Positions 1-8,810 of a stretch of DNA of 64,000 nt are shown here, piece after piece. Below the pieces are notes generated by a model that saw only the letters and a program-made list of their open reading frames with translations, was not told the origin of the DNA and did not search any database. The stretch's first letter is position 1. The number at the start of each line of letters is the position of its first letter. This DNA is from JBBRGK01 sp036741355 (lineage in GTDB: Bacteria; Chloroflexota; Dehalococcoidia; CAUJGQ01): positions 4,931-68,930 of the forward strand of contig DAINSK010000016.1 of assembly GCA_036741355.1 (NCBI GenBank), in the 5' to 3' direction. Both the position numbers and the translations under genes were made by a program.

Positions 1-8
1 CACTGCGA

Positions 9-452
9 GTGGGAGCGTTAGCGTCGCCGCACCTCTGCCGCTACCACCACCAACGCAAGCCCCGCCGCCGGCTGCGGCACCTGCACCAGCGCCTGCACCG
101 GCAGCCGTTACGCAGCCGACCTCAACGTGTTGCCGCCATTGCTCGACGGGATGCCCGTGCGGCAATTCTTGCATCACTTGTCGCGATACGTGCCACCAAT
201 CAGGCGGCTGCGCGTGCTAGTCTGTCCGAGCTGTTCGTCTTTGTGGCCGAGCCGGGGGTACCAGCGGACAACAATGCCGCGGAGCGCAGTCTGCGCCATC
301 TGGTGACCAGTCGCAAGATCAGCGGCGGCACACGCTCGCCGCAGGGCACGCAGACCAAGATGCGGCTGGCCTCGCTGTTCGGCACCTGGCGTGCCCGTGG
401 TGAGGATCCCTTGCGCGCCGCTCACCAACTGCTCGTCTCACCCCAAGTCTGA
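9..452 (+). pseudogene. IS66-family transposase, C-terminal remnant
   Basis: From about residue 70 the translation carries the IS66 C-terminal signature (ELFVFVAEPG, PADNNAAERSLR, SRKISGGTRS, then SLFGTWRARG and a terminal QLLVSP). The Asn-Asn-Ala-Ala-Glu-Arg segment holds the last acidic residue of the DDE transposase catalytic triad. The first ~65 residues are Arg/His/Pro-rich and do not resemble a transposase, so the frame is probably shifted near 180-220, and the 5' part lies outside the window or is decayed. IS66 accessory orfs and terminal repeats are not seen. It is a dead or edge-truncated insertion sequence. Confidence 0.75.
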
Positions 453-1060
453 ACTGTTACTAGCCTGCGGCCGTCGGACAAACTGCTTTATCGTGTCGCA
501 TGCCGGTTGGTGACTCCTTTGAGCCAAGCGCACGATCATGCTGTTGCGAGAACATTTGCGCATTGGTCGACACGCGAATAGCGTGCATGGTAGTGCGCGG
601 AATGGGGTTGGGGTGTGCATGCATTACGACAACGCCTCAAATCAATTTGTCGGTGACAGCCTTAATATAAGTGGACGCGTCTTCGCTGAAGCGCTGGAGA
701 GACTCGTCCACGGCGGCGTGCGGGTTGACAGGGCTTACCGAATTCTGAGTGATGAGAAATTCTGGTCTATGACGAGGAAGGTGCGTAGTCGCCGCCGGAA
801 AGTGGGCACCGTCGATCCGTGACCACGACCATCGGATACGCGCCAGATTCAATTGAGGCGGAAGCGGCTCCACATCGCCGGTCACCAAGGCTCCGTCATC
901 ATCTTTCGGTCTCTTTCACGGTATTGGTGACTCTGGCGCGCTTCGAGGGCGACTCCGCTACGAGGGCGGCTATTAGCTCCTGAGCCGCCCGTGAAGCTCT
1001 GCGTGGCTGTACCGACGCCGTTGCTGGCCGTGATGGTCAGCGGCCAACGATGACGGTACT
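453..1060. other. stretch without a supportable gene
   Basis: Short open frames exist on both strands here (for example 538-822 plus and 637-888 minus), but none has a convincing ribosome binding site, recognisable domain or the codon pattern of neighbouring genes. Local base composition is less GC-rich than the adjacent genes. Together with the transposase remnant it looks like decayed mobile or horizontally acquired DNA. Confidence 0.5.
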
Positions 1061-1255
1061 GTGTCGTACGCTGCGACTGGCACCCCGGGTAGCCTGTTCT
1101 ACGTACAGGTCGGCGATGGCGATTGGCAGCAGATCAGCATCCCCGATTCCGGCGACACATGCGCAGATGGCAATTGTAGCGTATCTGGAACCTTGCCCGC
1201 GGGGCCGGCTTCACCGCCGCCTGCGTCATCGGCCGTCGACATCCGCGGTTCATAG
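1061..1255 (+). pseudogene. fragment of a possible secreted protein
   Basis: A 64-residue frame with SLFYVQVGDGDWQQI, two cysteines (DTCADGNCSV) and a Pro/Ala-rich tail. It resembles a piece of an extracellular domain but has no signal peptide and no clear start. I do not recognise a family. It lies in the decayed stretch between the transposase remnant and the first intact gene. Confidence 0.25.
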
Positions 1256-1401
1256 GCGGCCGTGTACGCAACCTCGGCTTGTTACTTCTCCTGTTCTGGA
1301 CCGATCGAATCATTGAGTCGCCCGCCGTCGCCTGTAATGCTTGGTGCAGCGCTGAGGCGCGGTGCCCTTCTGTTGCGCGCCCGGGAGGCGAGGAGAGCGC
1401 A

Positions 1402-2190
1402 ATGCACCGATCCCTGACCCCGGCTCGCGGCCTGCTGGTGACCGCGGCGGCGACGCTGTTCGTCGCGGGCTGCACCGGTGGCAACAAAAACAAGAACGCC
1501 GCAAACAGCAATGCGGTCGCGCCGAGTGCGGCGGCCACAATCGCCGTGCCGAGATCGCCGGCGCCGTCGGTGCCGGTGCGCACGCCTACCCCGGCCGCAG
1601 CGGCGCGCACTTCCACACCTGCGGCCGCGGCGCGGACGGCAACGCCTGCGACCACGGTTGTGAACAGCCCTACGCCGGGCGCCGTGACGGCGACCGACGC
1701 GGCGTTTCAGAAGGCGATCGCAGACGCTGCGCTCAAGGCGGAAGACCTGCCCGCCGGCTTTGTGCCACAGGGGTCGGCCGTCACCGAGGCGACGCTGCCC
1801 GGCCAGACGGCGGGCTATAGCGCGACCTACACGAACATCAGCAAGCTGCCGGCGGTGACCGCCCTGGTCGTCGCCATCGGCGGCTTCAAGGATGCGGCAA
1901 CCAGCACCGCTGACTTTAACGACGTGCAGAATCAGATCAGCAACGGGACCGGGTCGGAGTTCGTCTTGCAGCCCGTTACGAACGGCCCCAAGCTCGGCGA
2001 CCAGTCGCAGAGCTTCCAGGTAAGCGGCACCAGCTCGGGCATCCCGCTCGGCGGCTTCGCGATCATCTGGCGCCGCGGCAAGATCGACTCGGCGCTCGTG
2101 TTCGTCGGAACGCCGGCGGTCACCACGATCGACGACGCCGCCGCTATCGCGCAGAAACAGGATGACAGGCTCAAGGCGGTGGGACAGTAA
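1402..2190 (+). CDS. exported lipoprotein with low-complexity linker
   Basis: 262-residue putative lipoprotein. Residues 1-24 are a signal sequence with lipobox V-A-G-C, Cys24 being the lipidated residue. A Thr/Pro/Ala linker with TPAAAAR-type repeats follows (about 35-95), then a compact domain (about 105-262). ATG 1402 is chosen because AGGAG sits 6 nt upstream and the lipobox is then at the right distance. The C-terminal domain is related to that of the next gene (both have a DLxxxFxP start, a GYSATY/GSYHAVY strand, a RRG segment and an AIAQKQD/ALAEKQD end), so the two are paralogues. Role unknown; outer face of the membrane or wall by inference. Confidence 0.75.
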   Translation: MHRSLTPARGLLVTAAATLFVAGCTGGNKNKNAANSNAVAPSAAATIAVPRSPAPSVPVRTPTPAAAARTSTPAAAARTATPATTVVNSPTPGAVTATDAAFQKAIADAALKAEDLPAGFVPQGSAVTEATLPGQTAGYSATYTNISKLPAVTALVVAIGGFKDAATSTADFNDVQNQISNGTGSEFVLQPVTNGPKLGDQSQSFQVSGTSSGIPLGGFAIIWRRGKIDSALVFVGTPAVTTIDDAAAIAQKQDDRLKAVGQ

Positions 2191-2238
2191 GCGTCGAGCC
2201 GGCCCGGGAGTACGGCTGCCAATCGGGTACACTGGGCG

Positions 2239-3246
2239 ATGGGGAGCGGGGCGCGATGGCGCGCTCCGGCTCCGCATCGCCCGTTTGCGGCGCACAGGTG
2301 GGGTGTGGTGGATGTACAGTCGCCACGGGCGGCTGACGCGAGACCGCTGAACGCGACCGCGGCGGACGGGGAGACGCGCTCGGCGCCGGTCGAAGGGCCG
2401 CCTCTTGTACTGCCGGCGGAGAAGCCGGCGCGTCACTGGGACCGCGTGGCTGCCGTACGCGCGGCGCTCGAGCCGCGGTTACACGCCCTCGCCGCGTGGA
2501 CGCATACACAACTTGCGCTCCGCCTTGGGACGGCCGCCATTGCGCTGCTGGGCGTGGCCGCGGCGGTGGCGCTGGTGCTGGTCGGGTTTGTGGGGATGGG
2601 AACCCACCCGCAGACATTTAACGATAGCAGCAGCGCCCTGGTTGGGCCGCAGCTGCCGCCCGAAGGGCCCCCGTCGGTCTTTTCACCGCCGTCGCCGTTG
2701 CTGCCGGTCCCGCCTCCCGACTCCGGCATCAGCCAGAACTTCGCGCGGGTCGTGTTGCAGCCGGACGATCTGGCGCCCGACTTTACGCCGCTCGACAGGG
2801 GGTCGACCGGTGACGACCCGACCACCGGCCTGGTGGGTTCCTACCACGCCGTCTACCAGCGGCCGCTGTCGATTGCTGGAACGGGGAGTGACCAGACGAT
2901 CGCCGTGCTCGCGACGTTGAGCGCCTACCGCACCTCTCAAGCCGCATCGTTCCACCTCAACGACGTGAGCACGGGCACGCTCGCGGTCGATGCCGGCCTG
3001 CCCACGCTCACCAGCGAGCCCGTGACGGCGCGCATGGTGGGCGATGAGAGCCGCGCCGTTCATCTGACCGGCAGCTACGCGGGCGTCGGTATCGGCGTCT
3101 ACCTCATCCAGTTCCGGCGCGGCACGACCAACGCCATCATTGGCGTGGCCGCGGTGCTCGGCTCGGAGTCGCTCGACCAGGCGCTGGCGCTCGCCGAAAA
3201 GCAGGACGCGCACATCATCGCCGCGGCGCTGCCGCCGATCAGCTAA
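2239..3246 (+). CDS. membrane-anchored paralogue of the preceding lipoprotein domain
   Basis: Up to 335 residues. A cytoplasmic-type N-terminus (about 1-95) is followed by one transmembrane segment (about 97-120, IALLGVAAAVALVLVGFVG), a Pro/Ser-rich linker, and an extracytoplasmic domain (about 165-335) related to the upstream lipoprotein. The anchoring mode differs: a lipid in one, a TM helix in the other. ATG 2239 is the first start, but the N-terminal 25 residues are unusual and a downstream GTG near 2307 is possible. It starts 48 bp after the upstream gene, so co-transcription is likely. No enzyme motif is visible. Confidence 0.65.
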   Translation: MGSGARWRAPAPHRPFAAHRWGVVDVQSPRAADARPLNATAADGETRSAPVEGPPLVLPAEKPARHWDRVAAVRAALEPRLHALAAWTHTQLALRLGTAAIALLGVAAAVALVLVGFVGMGTHPQTFNDSSSALVGPQLPPEGPPSVFSPPSPLLPVPPPDSGISQNFARVVLQPDDLAPDFTPLDRGSTGDDPTTGLVGSYHAVYQRPLSIAGTGSDQTIAVLATLSAYRTSQAASFHLNDVSTGTLAVDAGLPTLTSEPVTARMVGDESRAVHLTGSYAGVGIGVYLIQFRRGTTNAIIGVAAVLGSESLDQALALAEKQDAHIIAAALPPIS

Positions 3247-3335
3247 AGCCCGGTGTACAATCGAGCGGTGGCCTGGCCGGCGCTCCGCCCTGGGTCGGCT
3301 AAAGCCAGATCGTACGAACGTTCAGGAGGAATGCC

Positions 3336-3530
3336 ATGAAAAAGGTGATCTTTGCGGCCCTCGTGCTGGGGGCCATCGCCGGCGGCTTCTTCCTCTTTCG
3401 CTGGTTCCGCGGCGAATCCGACTACGAACAGGCCGTGCAGGAGCTCGACGAGGGGCCGGCGCTCGAGCCCCACATGAACGCGGACGCCGCGCCACCGATC
3501 GCTGTGTCCGCTCGGTCGCCCGGCGGTTGA
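3336..3530 (+). CDS. small single-pass membrane protein
   Basis: 64 residues starting MKKVIFAALVLGAIAGG, one transmembrane helix (about 3-22), then RWFRG and a short acidic tail (ESDYEQAVQELDEG). A strong AGGAGG lies 7 nt before ATG 3336. The size and architecture fit YtxH-like small envelope proteins, but I see no diagnostic motif. The last codons run into the multi-hairpin repeat at 3515, so the C-terminal SARSPGG is encoded by repeat sequence. Confidence 0.6.
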   Translation: MKKVIFAALVLGAIAGGFFLFRWFRGESDYEQAVQELDEGPALEPHMNADAAPPIAVSARSPGG

Positions 3531-3690
3531 AACCGCGGGCTTAGCGCACAAAACCGGCCTGCGCCGGTTCTGGAACCCGCCGGCAGCGTTGCCCGAACTC
3601 GCCGACGAAGGCGGCCGGTGGGGATTCTTACCAATCGTCCGCGCAGGCGGACTTCGTCGGATGAGCCCGCGACCCTGGTCGCCGGGCGGT
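3515..3690 (+). repeat. four-hairpin interspersed repeat, copy 1
   Basis: About 175 bp with four perfect small inverted repeats in a row: GCGGTT-ga-AACCGC, AACCGGC-ctgc-GCCGGTT, GTCCGC-gcag-GCGGAC and GCGAC-cctg-GTCGC, flanked by CGCCCGGCG / CGCCGGGCG. The same order and linker words occur, inverted, at 7514-7650. This is a mobile-looking, non-coding palindromic repeat. Confidence 0.8.
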
Positions 3691-3736
3691 CTGTGCTGGC
3701 TTAGCGGAACGACGTACAGCGATGTGGCATTAAGAA

Positions 3737-4534
3737 TTACGCGCGGCGCACGAGCCGGCGTAGGCCCTCGGGCAGCCGTCTCCGCTGGGCGCGGCCGTGA
3801 TCGCGGATGGCGATCGCCACCGCGTCATTGTGCGCCTCGTGCTCGAGCTCGTCGGCGAGGGGCGCCAGAGGAACGGGCTCGCCGTACTTGTGGGCAAGCG
3901 CCGCCTCGACCAGTGCGTCCGCGATCGCCGGGTTCTTCGGCAGAAGCGATCCATGGAGGTAGGTGCCCATCGCGTTGCGATAGCGGGCGCCCTCGGTCCC
4001 GTCTTCGCCGTTGTTGCCGAAGCCGGCGATGACTTGTGCGAGCGGCCGCGCGCCATCGTGCAGGTAGGTGCGCCCGCCGTGGTTCTCGAAGCCGACGATC
4101 TGCTGGCCGTCCCAGTCGGCCACGATGTTGCCGATACACCGCTTGACGCCGTCGCCGGGGTGAACGGTATGCATATCGAAGATGCCGAGCCCGGGAAGCT
4201 CGGCACCGTTGCCGGGCTGGTAACGCTGCCCGAATAGCTGGTAGCCGCCGCAGACGGCGAGCATTGGCATGTCGTCCTCGACCGCCTCGCGGATCGCGTC
4301 GCCCTTGTCGAGCAGGTCGGCCGCCACGCGGCACTGCTCGCGGTCCTGGCCACCGCCGACGAACAGCAGGTCGTACTGCTCCGCGTCAAACGGCTCGTCG
4401 AGGCCGATGCTGTCGACGACGAGGTCGATGTTGCGCCGTTCACAGCGGCGCCGCAGGGTCAGGATGTTGCCGCGGTCGCCGTACAGGTTCATCAGGTTGG
4501 GGTAGAGGTGTGCCAGCCGTAAGCGAAACTGCAT
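3737..4534 (-). CDS. gatD: lipid II isoglutaminyl synthase, glutamine amidotransferase subunit GatD
   Basis: Class I glutaminase of the CobB/CobQ-like group that supplies ammonia to MurT for amidating D-Glu of lipid II to D-isoglutamine. The 265-residue form starts at ATG 4534 (MQFRLRLAHLYPNLMN), the usual family start; an upstream ATG at 4570 adds 12 residues without family resemblance. Nucleophile Cys95 is in LAVCGGYQ, and the partner His is in MGTYLHGSLLPKNP near residue 190. There is no Glu of a full triad beside that His, as in GatD generally. MurT is encoded just upstream on the same strand, as in other MurT/GatD loci. Confidence 0.88.
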   Translation of the reverse strand: MQFRLRLAHLYPNLMNLYGDRGNILTLRRRCERRNIDLVVDSIGLDEPFDAEQYDLLFVGGGQDREQCRVAADLLDKGDAIREAVEDDMPMLAVCGGYQLFGQRYQPGNGAELPGLGIFDMHTVHPGDGVKRCIGNIVADWDGQQIVGFENHGGRTYLHDGARPLAQVIAGFGNNGEDGTEGARYRNAMGTYLHGSLLPKNPAIADALVEAALAHKYGEPVPLAPLADELEHEAHNDAVAIAIRDHGRAQRRRLPEGLRRLVRRA

Positions 4535-4749
4535 GGGCTCGGTCGTGCTCCAGGAGTTGAGGTGCGGCATCTACGGTCTACGCTGCCGTCCGGGTTAGCC
4601 CGTCACCCGCTAGGGTGACGTCGTCGACATAGTTTTCCTGCATAGCAGAACACGATGCCGCGGCTACCCTATCACGCTCGCCACCCGTGTGTAAGGCATT
4701 TGCGACACCTCGTGGCTGATCTGCAACAATTTATTCTCCCTCGAGATCC
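4535..4749 (-). other. murT-gatD intergenic with hairpin
   Basis: 215 bp between the MurT stop and the chosen GatD start. It holds one perfect inverted repeat, CGTCACCC-gcta-GGGTGACG (4601-4620). There is no T-run after it on the minus strand, so it is more likely a processing or stability hairpin than an intrinsic terminator. Confidence 0.5.
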
Positions 4750-6168
4750 TTACTGGTCCCAGAATGCGCTTCGCCCCGCGCGCCGCGCAATCATCTCCCG
4801 CAGCGACATCATGGCCGTGTAGGTAGGCAGCACGTACAGGCGGCTGTCCGTGGGCGCCGATCCGATCGCCCGACTGAGCGCGCGCTCCAGCGACCTTTCG
4901 AGCAAGACCTCCCGCTCCAGGCCGGCGTACTTCAGCCGCAGCGCCAGATCCGTCGCGCGGGTGCCCGTGACGACGGCGCTCTCGACTCGCCCGGCGAGCC
5001 GCTCGAAGTCTACGTCCCAGATCCAGGAGATGTCGCGACCGTCCTGGATGCCGTCGTTGAGCGCGAGCAGCAGGTGCAGCGGACCGCGCGCGGTCAGCAC
5101 CGTGCCCAGCGCCTGGTTCATTCCCGCCGGGTTCTTGACCAGCAGCACGTGAATGTCGCGGCCACCAACCTGAACGCGCTCCTGCCTGCCGAACGCCGCG
5201 GCGAACGACGACAGCGCCCGCACGATGACGGTGTTGTCGACGCCGAGCACCGTCGCGCCGGCTAAGGCGGCAGCGGCGTTATAGGCGTTATAAAGTCCCG
5301 CGAGCGGCAGGTCCAACGCCACGGCGCCCAGCGGCGTAGCGATCGACAGCCGCTGGCTTCCCGCTTCGTCAGCCACCACGGCAGTAACCCTGATGTCGGG
5401 CTCCGGCCGGCACCGCCCGCAGCCGCCGCAGCGCCACGTGCCGATGTGGCCGTAGTAGATGCGGGCGTACGTGTACTCCGTGCCGCAACGCTCGCACCAG
5501 CGGGCGTCGGCGGCGTGTTCCTCGCCTGCAGCATTATCACCCGGGTCGTCGATCCCGTAAAACAGCGCCTCGCCGGCAAAATGCTCGGCGAGGCCCGCGA
5601 CCGAAGGGTCGTCGGCGTTCAATACAATCGTCGCGCCGGGCGGAAACAGCCCGAGGCTGCGCCGCCAGAGGCCGAGGATGCTGTCGACTTCGCCGTAGCG
5701 ATCGAGCTGGTCGCGGAACAGGTTGGTGAACACGGCGACGTTCGGCAGCAGGGCGCGTGCCGCCTGCGGCAGCGTCGCCTCGTCGACTTCGAACACGCCG
5801 GTGCGCTGCGCCGCGTTGGGGATGCGCCCGTCGACCCCCGCGGCGTCGAGCAACGTCGTACCGATGCCCCGCATCAAGTTCGACCCGCTGCGGTTGTGTA
5901 CCGGTTCCCGACCGGCAGCGCGCACGATTCCCGCCAGCATGCGCGCCGTCGTCGTCTTACCGTTCGTTCCGGTGACGACCGCCCGGCCGGCGCCGAGCTG
6001 CGCCGCCAGGCGATCGGTGAGCCGCGGATCGATCCGCTCGGCGACCACGCCGGGGAGGGCCGTGCCGCCGCCGCGTCCGAGTCGCCGGCTCGCGGCGCCG
6101 AGCAGCTTACCGGCCGCCACCGCGGCGATCGAGGCGGGGGGCAACGCCGCGCGGTTATCGCCGGCCAC
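4750..6168 (-). CDS. murT: lipid II isoglutaminyl synthase, Mur-ligase-like subunit MurT
   Basis: Mur-ligase fold enzyme (472 residues) that uses ATP to activate the D-Glu carboxylate of lipid II and accepts ammonia from GatD. ATP loop GTNGKTTT at residues 67-74. A Cys4 zinc ribbon is inserted mid-domain (CERCGTEY and CGGCGRC), diagnostic of MurT. The C-terminal MurT domain has NDGIQDGRDISWIWDVDFE with the catalytic Asp. GTG 6168 is chosen as start: it places the Mur N-terminus correctly and overlaps the stop of the upstream protease gene by 14 bases, indicating translational coupling. A longer in-frame reading to ATG 6258 gives a Cys/Ser-rich, non-family N-terminus. Confidence 0.9.
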   Translation of the reverse strand: MAGDNRAALPPASIAAVAAGKLLGAASRRLGRGGGTALPGVVAERIDPRLTDRLAAQLGAGRAVVTGTNGKTTTARMLAGIVRAAGREPVHNRSGSNLMRGIGTTLLDAAGVDGRIPNAAQRTGVFEVDEATLPQAARALLPNVAVFTNLFRDQLDRYGEVDSILGLWRRSLGLFPPGATIVLNADDPSVAGLAEHFAGEALFYGIDDPGDNAAGEEHAADARWCERCGTEYTYARIYYGHIGTWRCGGCGRCRPEPDIRVTAVVADEAGSQRLSIATPLGAVALDLPLAGLYNAYNAAAALAGATVLGVDNTVIVRALSSFAAAFGRQERVQVGGRDIHVLLVKNPAGMNQALGTVLTARGPLHLLLALNDGIQDGRDISWIWDVDFERLAGRVESAVVTGTRATDLALRLKYAGLEREVLLERSLERALSRAIGSAPTDSRLYVLPTYTAMMSLREMIARRAGRSAFWDQ

Positions 6169-7315
6169 GGCGCTCCAACAGGTGCAACAGGCTGGTGCGG
6201 CCGACGAGGCCGAGCACCTCCCCGCCCGCGACGACGGGCACGGCGACCAGCCCTTCACCTTCGAGCCGTTGCAGCAGGCTGGCGCCGTCGTCCTCCAGGC
6301 TGGCGGGCTCGAGCGTTTCCGCCGGCACCATCAACTGGCGCGCCGTGACGCGCTCGCGGTCGCGCTCCGGCACGGTCACCGCGCTGCCGCGCGTCACCAT
6401 GCCGATCAGCCGTCCGCCCTCGGGCAGACCGTCGTCGGCGTAATCGGCAACGAACGCCACTTCGCAGTCGCGGCTGGAGAGGATCTGCGGCAGGAACGTC
6501 ATCACCGAGGCGGAGGAATCGACCACCGGAACGTCGCGCAACATCGCGTCCTTGGCGCGGTAGGCGCGCAGCTGCTCCAGCACACGGAGGACGCTCAGCG
6601 ACTGCCGGGCGGCGTTGTTGAGGTACCAGCCGATCAGGATCAGCCAGGCGCCGTTGAAGGCGCCACCGCCGAGCGACAGCCCGGGAACGCGGGCGATCGT
6701 CGCCGCGCCGAGCGCCATTAGCAGCAGGGCGACGACCTGACCCGTGCCGCCGGCGATGCGCGTCGCCCACTTGTAGCTGCCGGTGGCGGACCAGATCAAC
6801 GACCGGAATATCCGCCCGCCGTCCATGGGGAAGCCCGGGATGAGGTTGAAGACACCGACCGACAGGTTGAGCAGCCACAGCCACGTCCACATCACGGCGA
6901 ACGGCCCGGGGTGGCGGAAGTCGGTGAGCAGCATCAGCCCTAGAAAGAGCCCGGACAGCAGGATGCTGACCGCTGGTCCCGCGGCCGCGATCGCCAGTTC
7001 AGCCGAAGGCTGCTTCATCTCCTGTGTGATCTGCGCCACGCCGCCGAGCAAGAAGAGGGTGATGCTGCGCACAGGCACGCCGAAGTAGCGTGCCACCAGC
7101 GCATGTCCCAGCTCGTGCAAGAGGATCGAGGCGAAGAAGATCAACGAGGTAATCAGCGCCAGCGACCAGTACGCAATCGCCGGCCGGCCCGGGAGAACCT
7201 CTGGATAGACCCGGCCGCCCAGCAGCCCGGTGGAGAGGGCGAGCGACACGAACCAGGAGGCGTTCACACGAATGGGGATGCCAAGTACGTGGCCGGCGGT
7301 GAAAGTGGATTTCAT
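6155..7315 (-). CDS. M50 site-2 metalloprotease with C-terminal CBS pair
   Basis: 386-residue intramembrane zinc protease (Rip/SpoIVFB type). Several TM segments occupy about residues 15-250. The zinc motif HExxH is LLHELGHALVARYFG (about 66-80), and the second-site NLIPGFPMDGGRI (Asn-Pro-Asp-Gly type) follows near 165. Two CBS-like repeats (about 255-385) likely sense a nucleotide. These proteases cut anti-sigma factors or other single-pass membrane proteins; the substrate is not evident here. It is first in a minus-strand operon with murT and gatD, linking it to envelope biology. Confidence 0.88.
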   Translation of the reverse strand: MKSTFTAGHVLGIPIRVNASWFVSLALSTGLLGGRVYPEVLPGRPAIAYWSLALITSLIFFASILLHELGHALVARYFGVPVRSITLFLLGGVAQITQEMKQPSAELAIAAAGPAVSILLSGLFLGLMLLTDFRHPGPFAVMWTWLWLLNLSVGVFNLIPGFPMDGGRIFRSLIWSATGSYKWATRIAGGTGQVVALLLMALGAATIARVPGLSLGGGAFNGAWLILIGWYLNNAARQSLSVLRVLEQLRAYRAKDAMLRDVPVVDSSASVMTFLPQILSSRDCEVAFVADYADDGLPEGGRLIGMVTRGSAVTVPERDRERVTARQLMVPAETLEPASLEDDGASLLQRLEGEGLVAVPVVAGGEVLGLVGRTSLLHLLERRGRR

Positions 7316-7853
7316 TAACCGCCCCTGGCTAGGCTGCCGCGATCACCGGTGCCTGGAATCCCGGCCGGCGTAGAATCCTCCGGGGTCCCAGTATAGCACT
7401 GGAACGCATGACCCATCGCCGGGGGCGGGTGTGCGTCAACGGCTTGCGGAGCGCGACGCGGACCGCCGGCGGCTTGCGGACGCGCCAGGCGACCAAGGTG
7501 TCTGCACCGGCCCCGCCCAGCGACTAAAGTCGCAGGCTCATGCAGCAAAGTCCGCTTGCGCGGACTAGTGGTTCGCATCCCCGCCGGCGCATGCCGCAAC
7601 CGGCGTAGGCCGGTTTTGTTGTACGAGCCTGCGGTGTCAACCGCCGGGCGATCCCCGGGTGTACTGAATCCGCCGGGCGATGGGGCGCGCTGCAACTGCT
7701 GCGTGATTGCGCGGGTTGCTGCGTGCAGGGACCCCGCAAACCTTTGACGCCCACCCGCTGGAGTGGTGTCTCGTGGACTGGCTTGGGCGGCAGGAATAGA
7801 ATAGTGGTGGCCGGGCACCAAGCCCGACGCGTGAGTGTGGTGGAGGTGACGTC
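7316..7853. other. divergent intergenic region
   Basis: 538 bp between the divergently transcribed protease and htpX genes, so both promoters should lie here; I see no clear -35/-10 pair. The inverted copy of the four-hairpin repeat fills 7514-7650. The remainder (7316-7513 and 7651-7853) shows no supportable gene. Confidence 0.55.
7514..7650 (-). repeat. four-hairpin interspersed repeat, copy 2 (inverted)
   Basis: On the plus strand it reads GCGAC-taaa-GTCGC, AGTCCGC-ttgc-GCGGACT, AACCGGC-gtag-GCCGGTT, GCGGT-gtca-ACCGC and ends CGCCGGGCG. Its reverse complement matches the copy at 3515-3690 stem by stem, including shared linker words such as ATGAGCC and AAAACCGGC. A further short CGCCGGGCGA duplicate follows at 7671. 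Confidence 0.8.
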
Positions 7854-8765
7854 TTGAACCGGCGTCGTTTGCCAGGCCCCGATGCAGGACTGACGGTGCG
7901 GATGTTCATCGTCATGTTCCTGCTGGCCGCCGTGTATCTCGCCTTCTCGGCGGTGCTCTGGCGGTTGACGGGCAACTTCCTTCTCATCGTGATCTTCGCG
8001 GGTAGCGGCCTGCTGATCCAGTACTTCTTTTCGGACAAGCTGGCGCTCATGTCGATGGGCGCCCACGAGGTGACGCCCGAACAGGCGCCGGACCTCCACG
8101 CCATGGTGGAACGGCTCGTGCAGCAGATAGACCTGCCCAAGCCGCGCCTGGCGATCGCCGATACGGACATGCCGAATGCATTCGCCACCGGCCGAAGCCC
8201 CAAGCATGCCGTGCTGTGTTGCACGACGGGCATCATGCGGCGGCTCAACTCCGACGAGATGGAATCGGTGCTCGCCCATGAAATGACCCACATTAAGAAC
8301 CGCGACGTGGCGGTCATTACCTTCGCAAGCTTCTTTGCGACGGTGGCCGCGTTCATCATGCAGTGGGGCTTCTGGCTTGGCATGATGGGCGGCGATCGGA
8401 GCGACGAAGACCGGAACGGCAACGCCTTCGTGCTGGTGTACCTGGCGTCGATTCTTGTCTGGGTCGTGAGCTTCTTCCTGATTCGGGCGCTATCGCGCTA
8501 CCGCGAGCTGGCCGCGGACCGCGGCTCGGCGATCATCACCGGTGCGCCGATGAACCTCGAATCGGCGCTGATGAAGATCAGTACCGGCATGGCGCGCATT
8601 CCGAACGACGACCTGCGATCGAAAGAGACGCTGAACGCGTTCTTCATTGTGCCGGCGCTGGCCGGCGGCATGTCGGTGAGCGAGTTGCTCTCCACGCATC
8701 CGTCGCTCGAGCACCGCATCGCCCAACTGCAGCGCATTCAGGCCGAAATGTACGGCACGCGGTGA
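7854..8765 (+). CDS. htpX: membrane zinc metalloprotease HtpX (M48B)
   Basis: 303-residue heat-shock-type membrane protease that degrades misfolded membrane proteins. Two TM helices near the N-terminus (about 16-62), zinc motif LAHEMTHIKN (about 141-150), two further TM helices (about 158-205), and the third-ligand region RYRELAADRGS (about 220). The start is TTG 7854, preceded by GGAGGT 8 nt upstream; no ATG fits the family start. It heads a four-gene operon with pspAB, pspA and pspAA, so it belongs to an envelope-stress module. Confidence 0.92.
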   Translation: MNRRRLPGPDAGLTVRMFIVMFLLAAVYLAFSAVLWRLTGNFLLIVIFAGSGLLIQYFFSDKLALMSMGAHEVTPEQAPDLHAMVERLVQQIDLPKPRLAIADTDMPNAFATGRSPKHAVLCCTTGIMRRLNSDEMESVLAHEMTHIKNRDVAVITFASFFATVAAFIMQWGFWLGMMGGDRSDEDRNGNAFVLVYLASILVWVVSFFLIRALSRYRELAADRGSAIITGAPMNLESALMKISTGMARIPNDDLRSKETLNAFFIVPALAGGMSVSELLSTHPSLEHRIAQLQRIQAEMYGTR

Positions 8766-8769
8766 CGGG

Positions 8770-8790
8770 GGCAGTCGGCAGTCGGCAGTA
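8770..8790 (+). repeat. GGCAGTN heptamer array
   Basis: Three tandem heptamers (GGCAGTC, GGCAGTC, GGCAGTA) begin 5 bases after the htpX stop. The same heptamer recurs at five other places in the window. Confidence 0.75.
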
Positions 8791-8810
8791 GTAAGCTTCC
8801 AGGAGCTCGC

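Noticed and set aside
1282..2436. 384-residue minus-strand Arg-rich open frame
   Set aside because: Very Arg-rich with no domain; the plus strand encodes a lipoprotein with signal peptide, lipobox and ribosome site.
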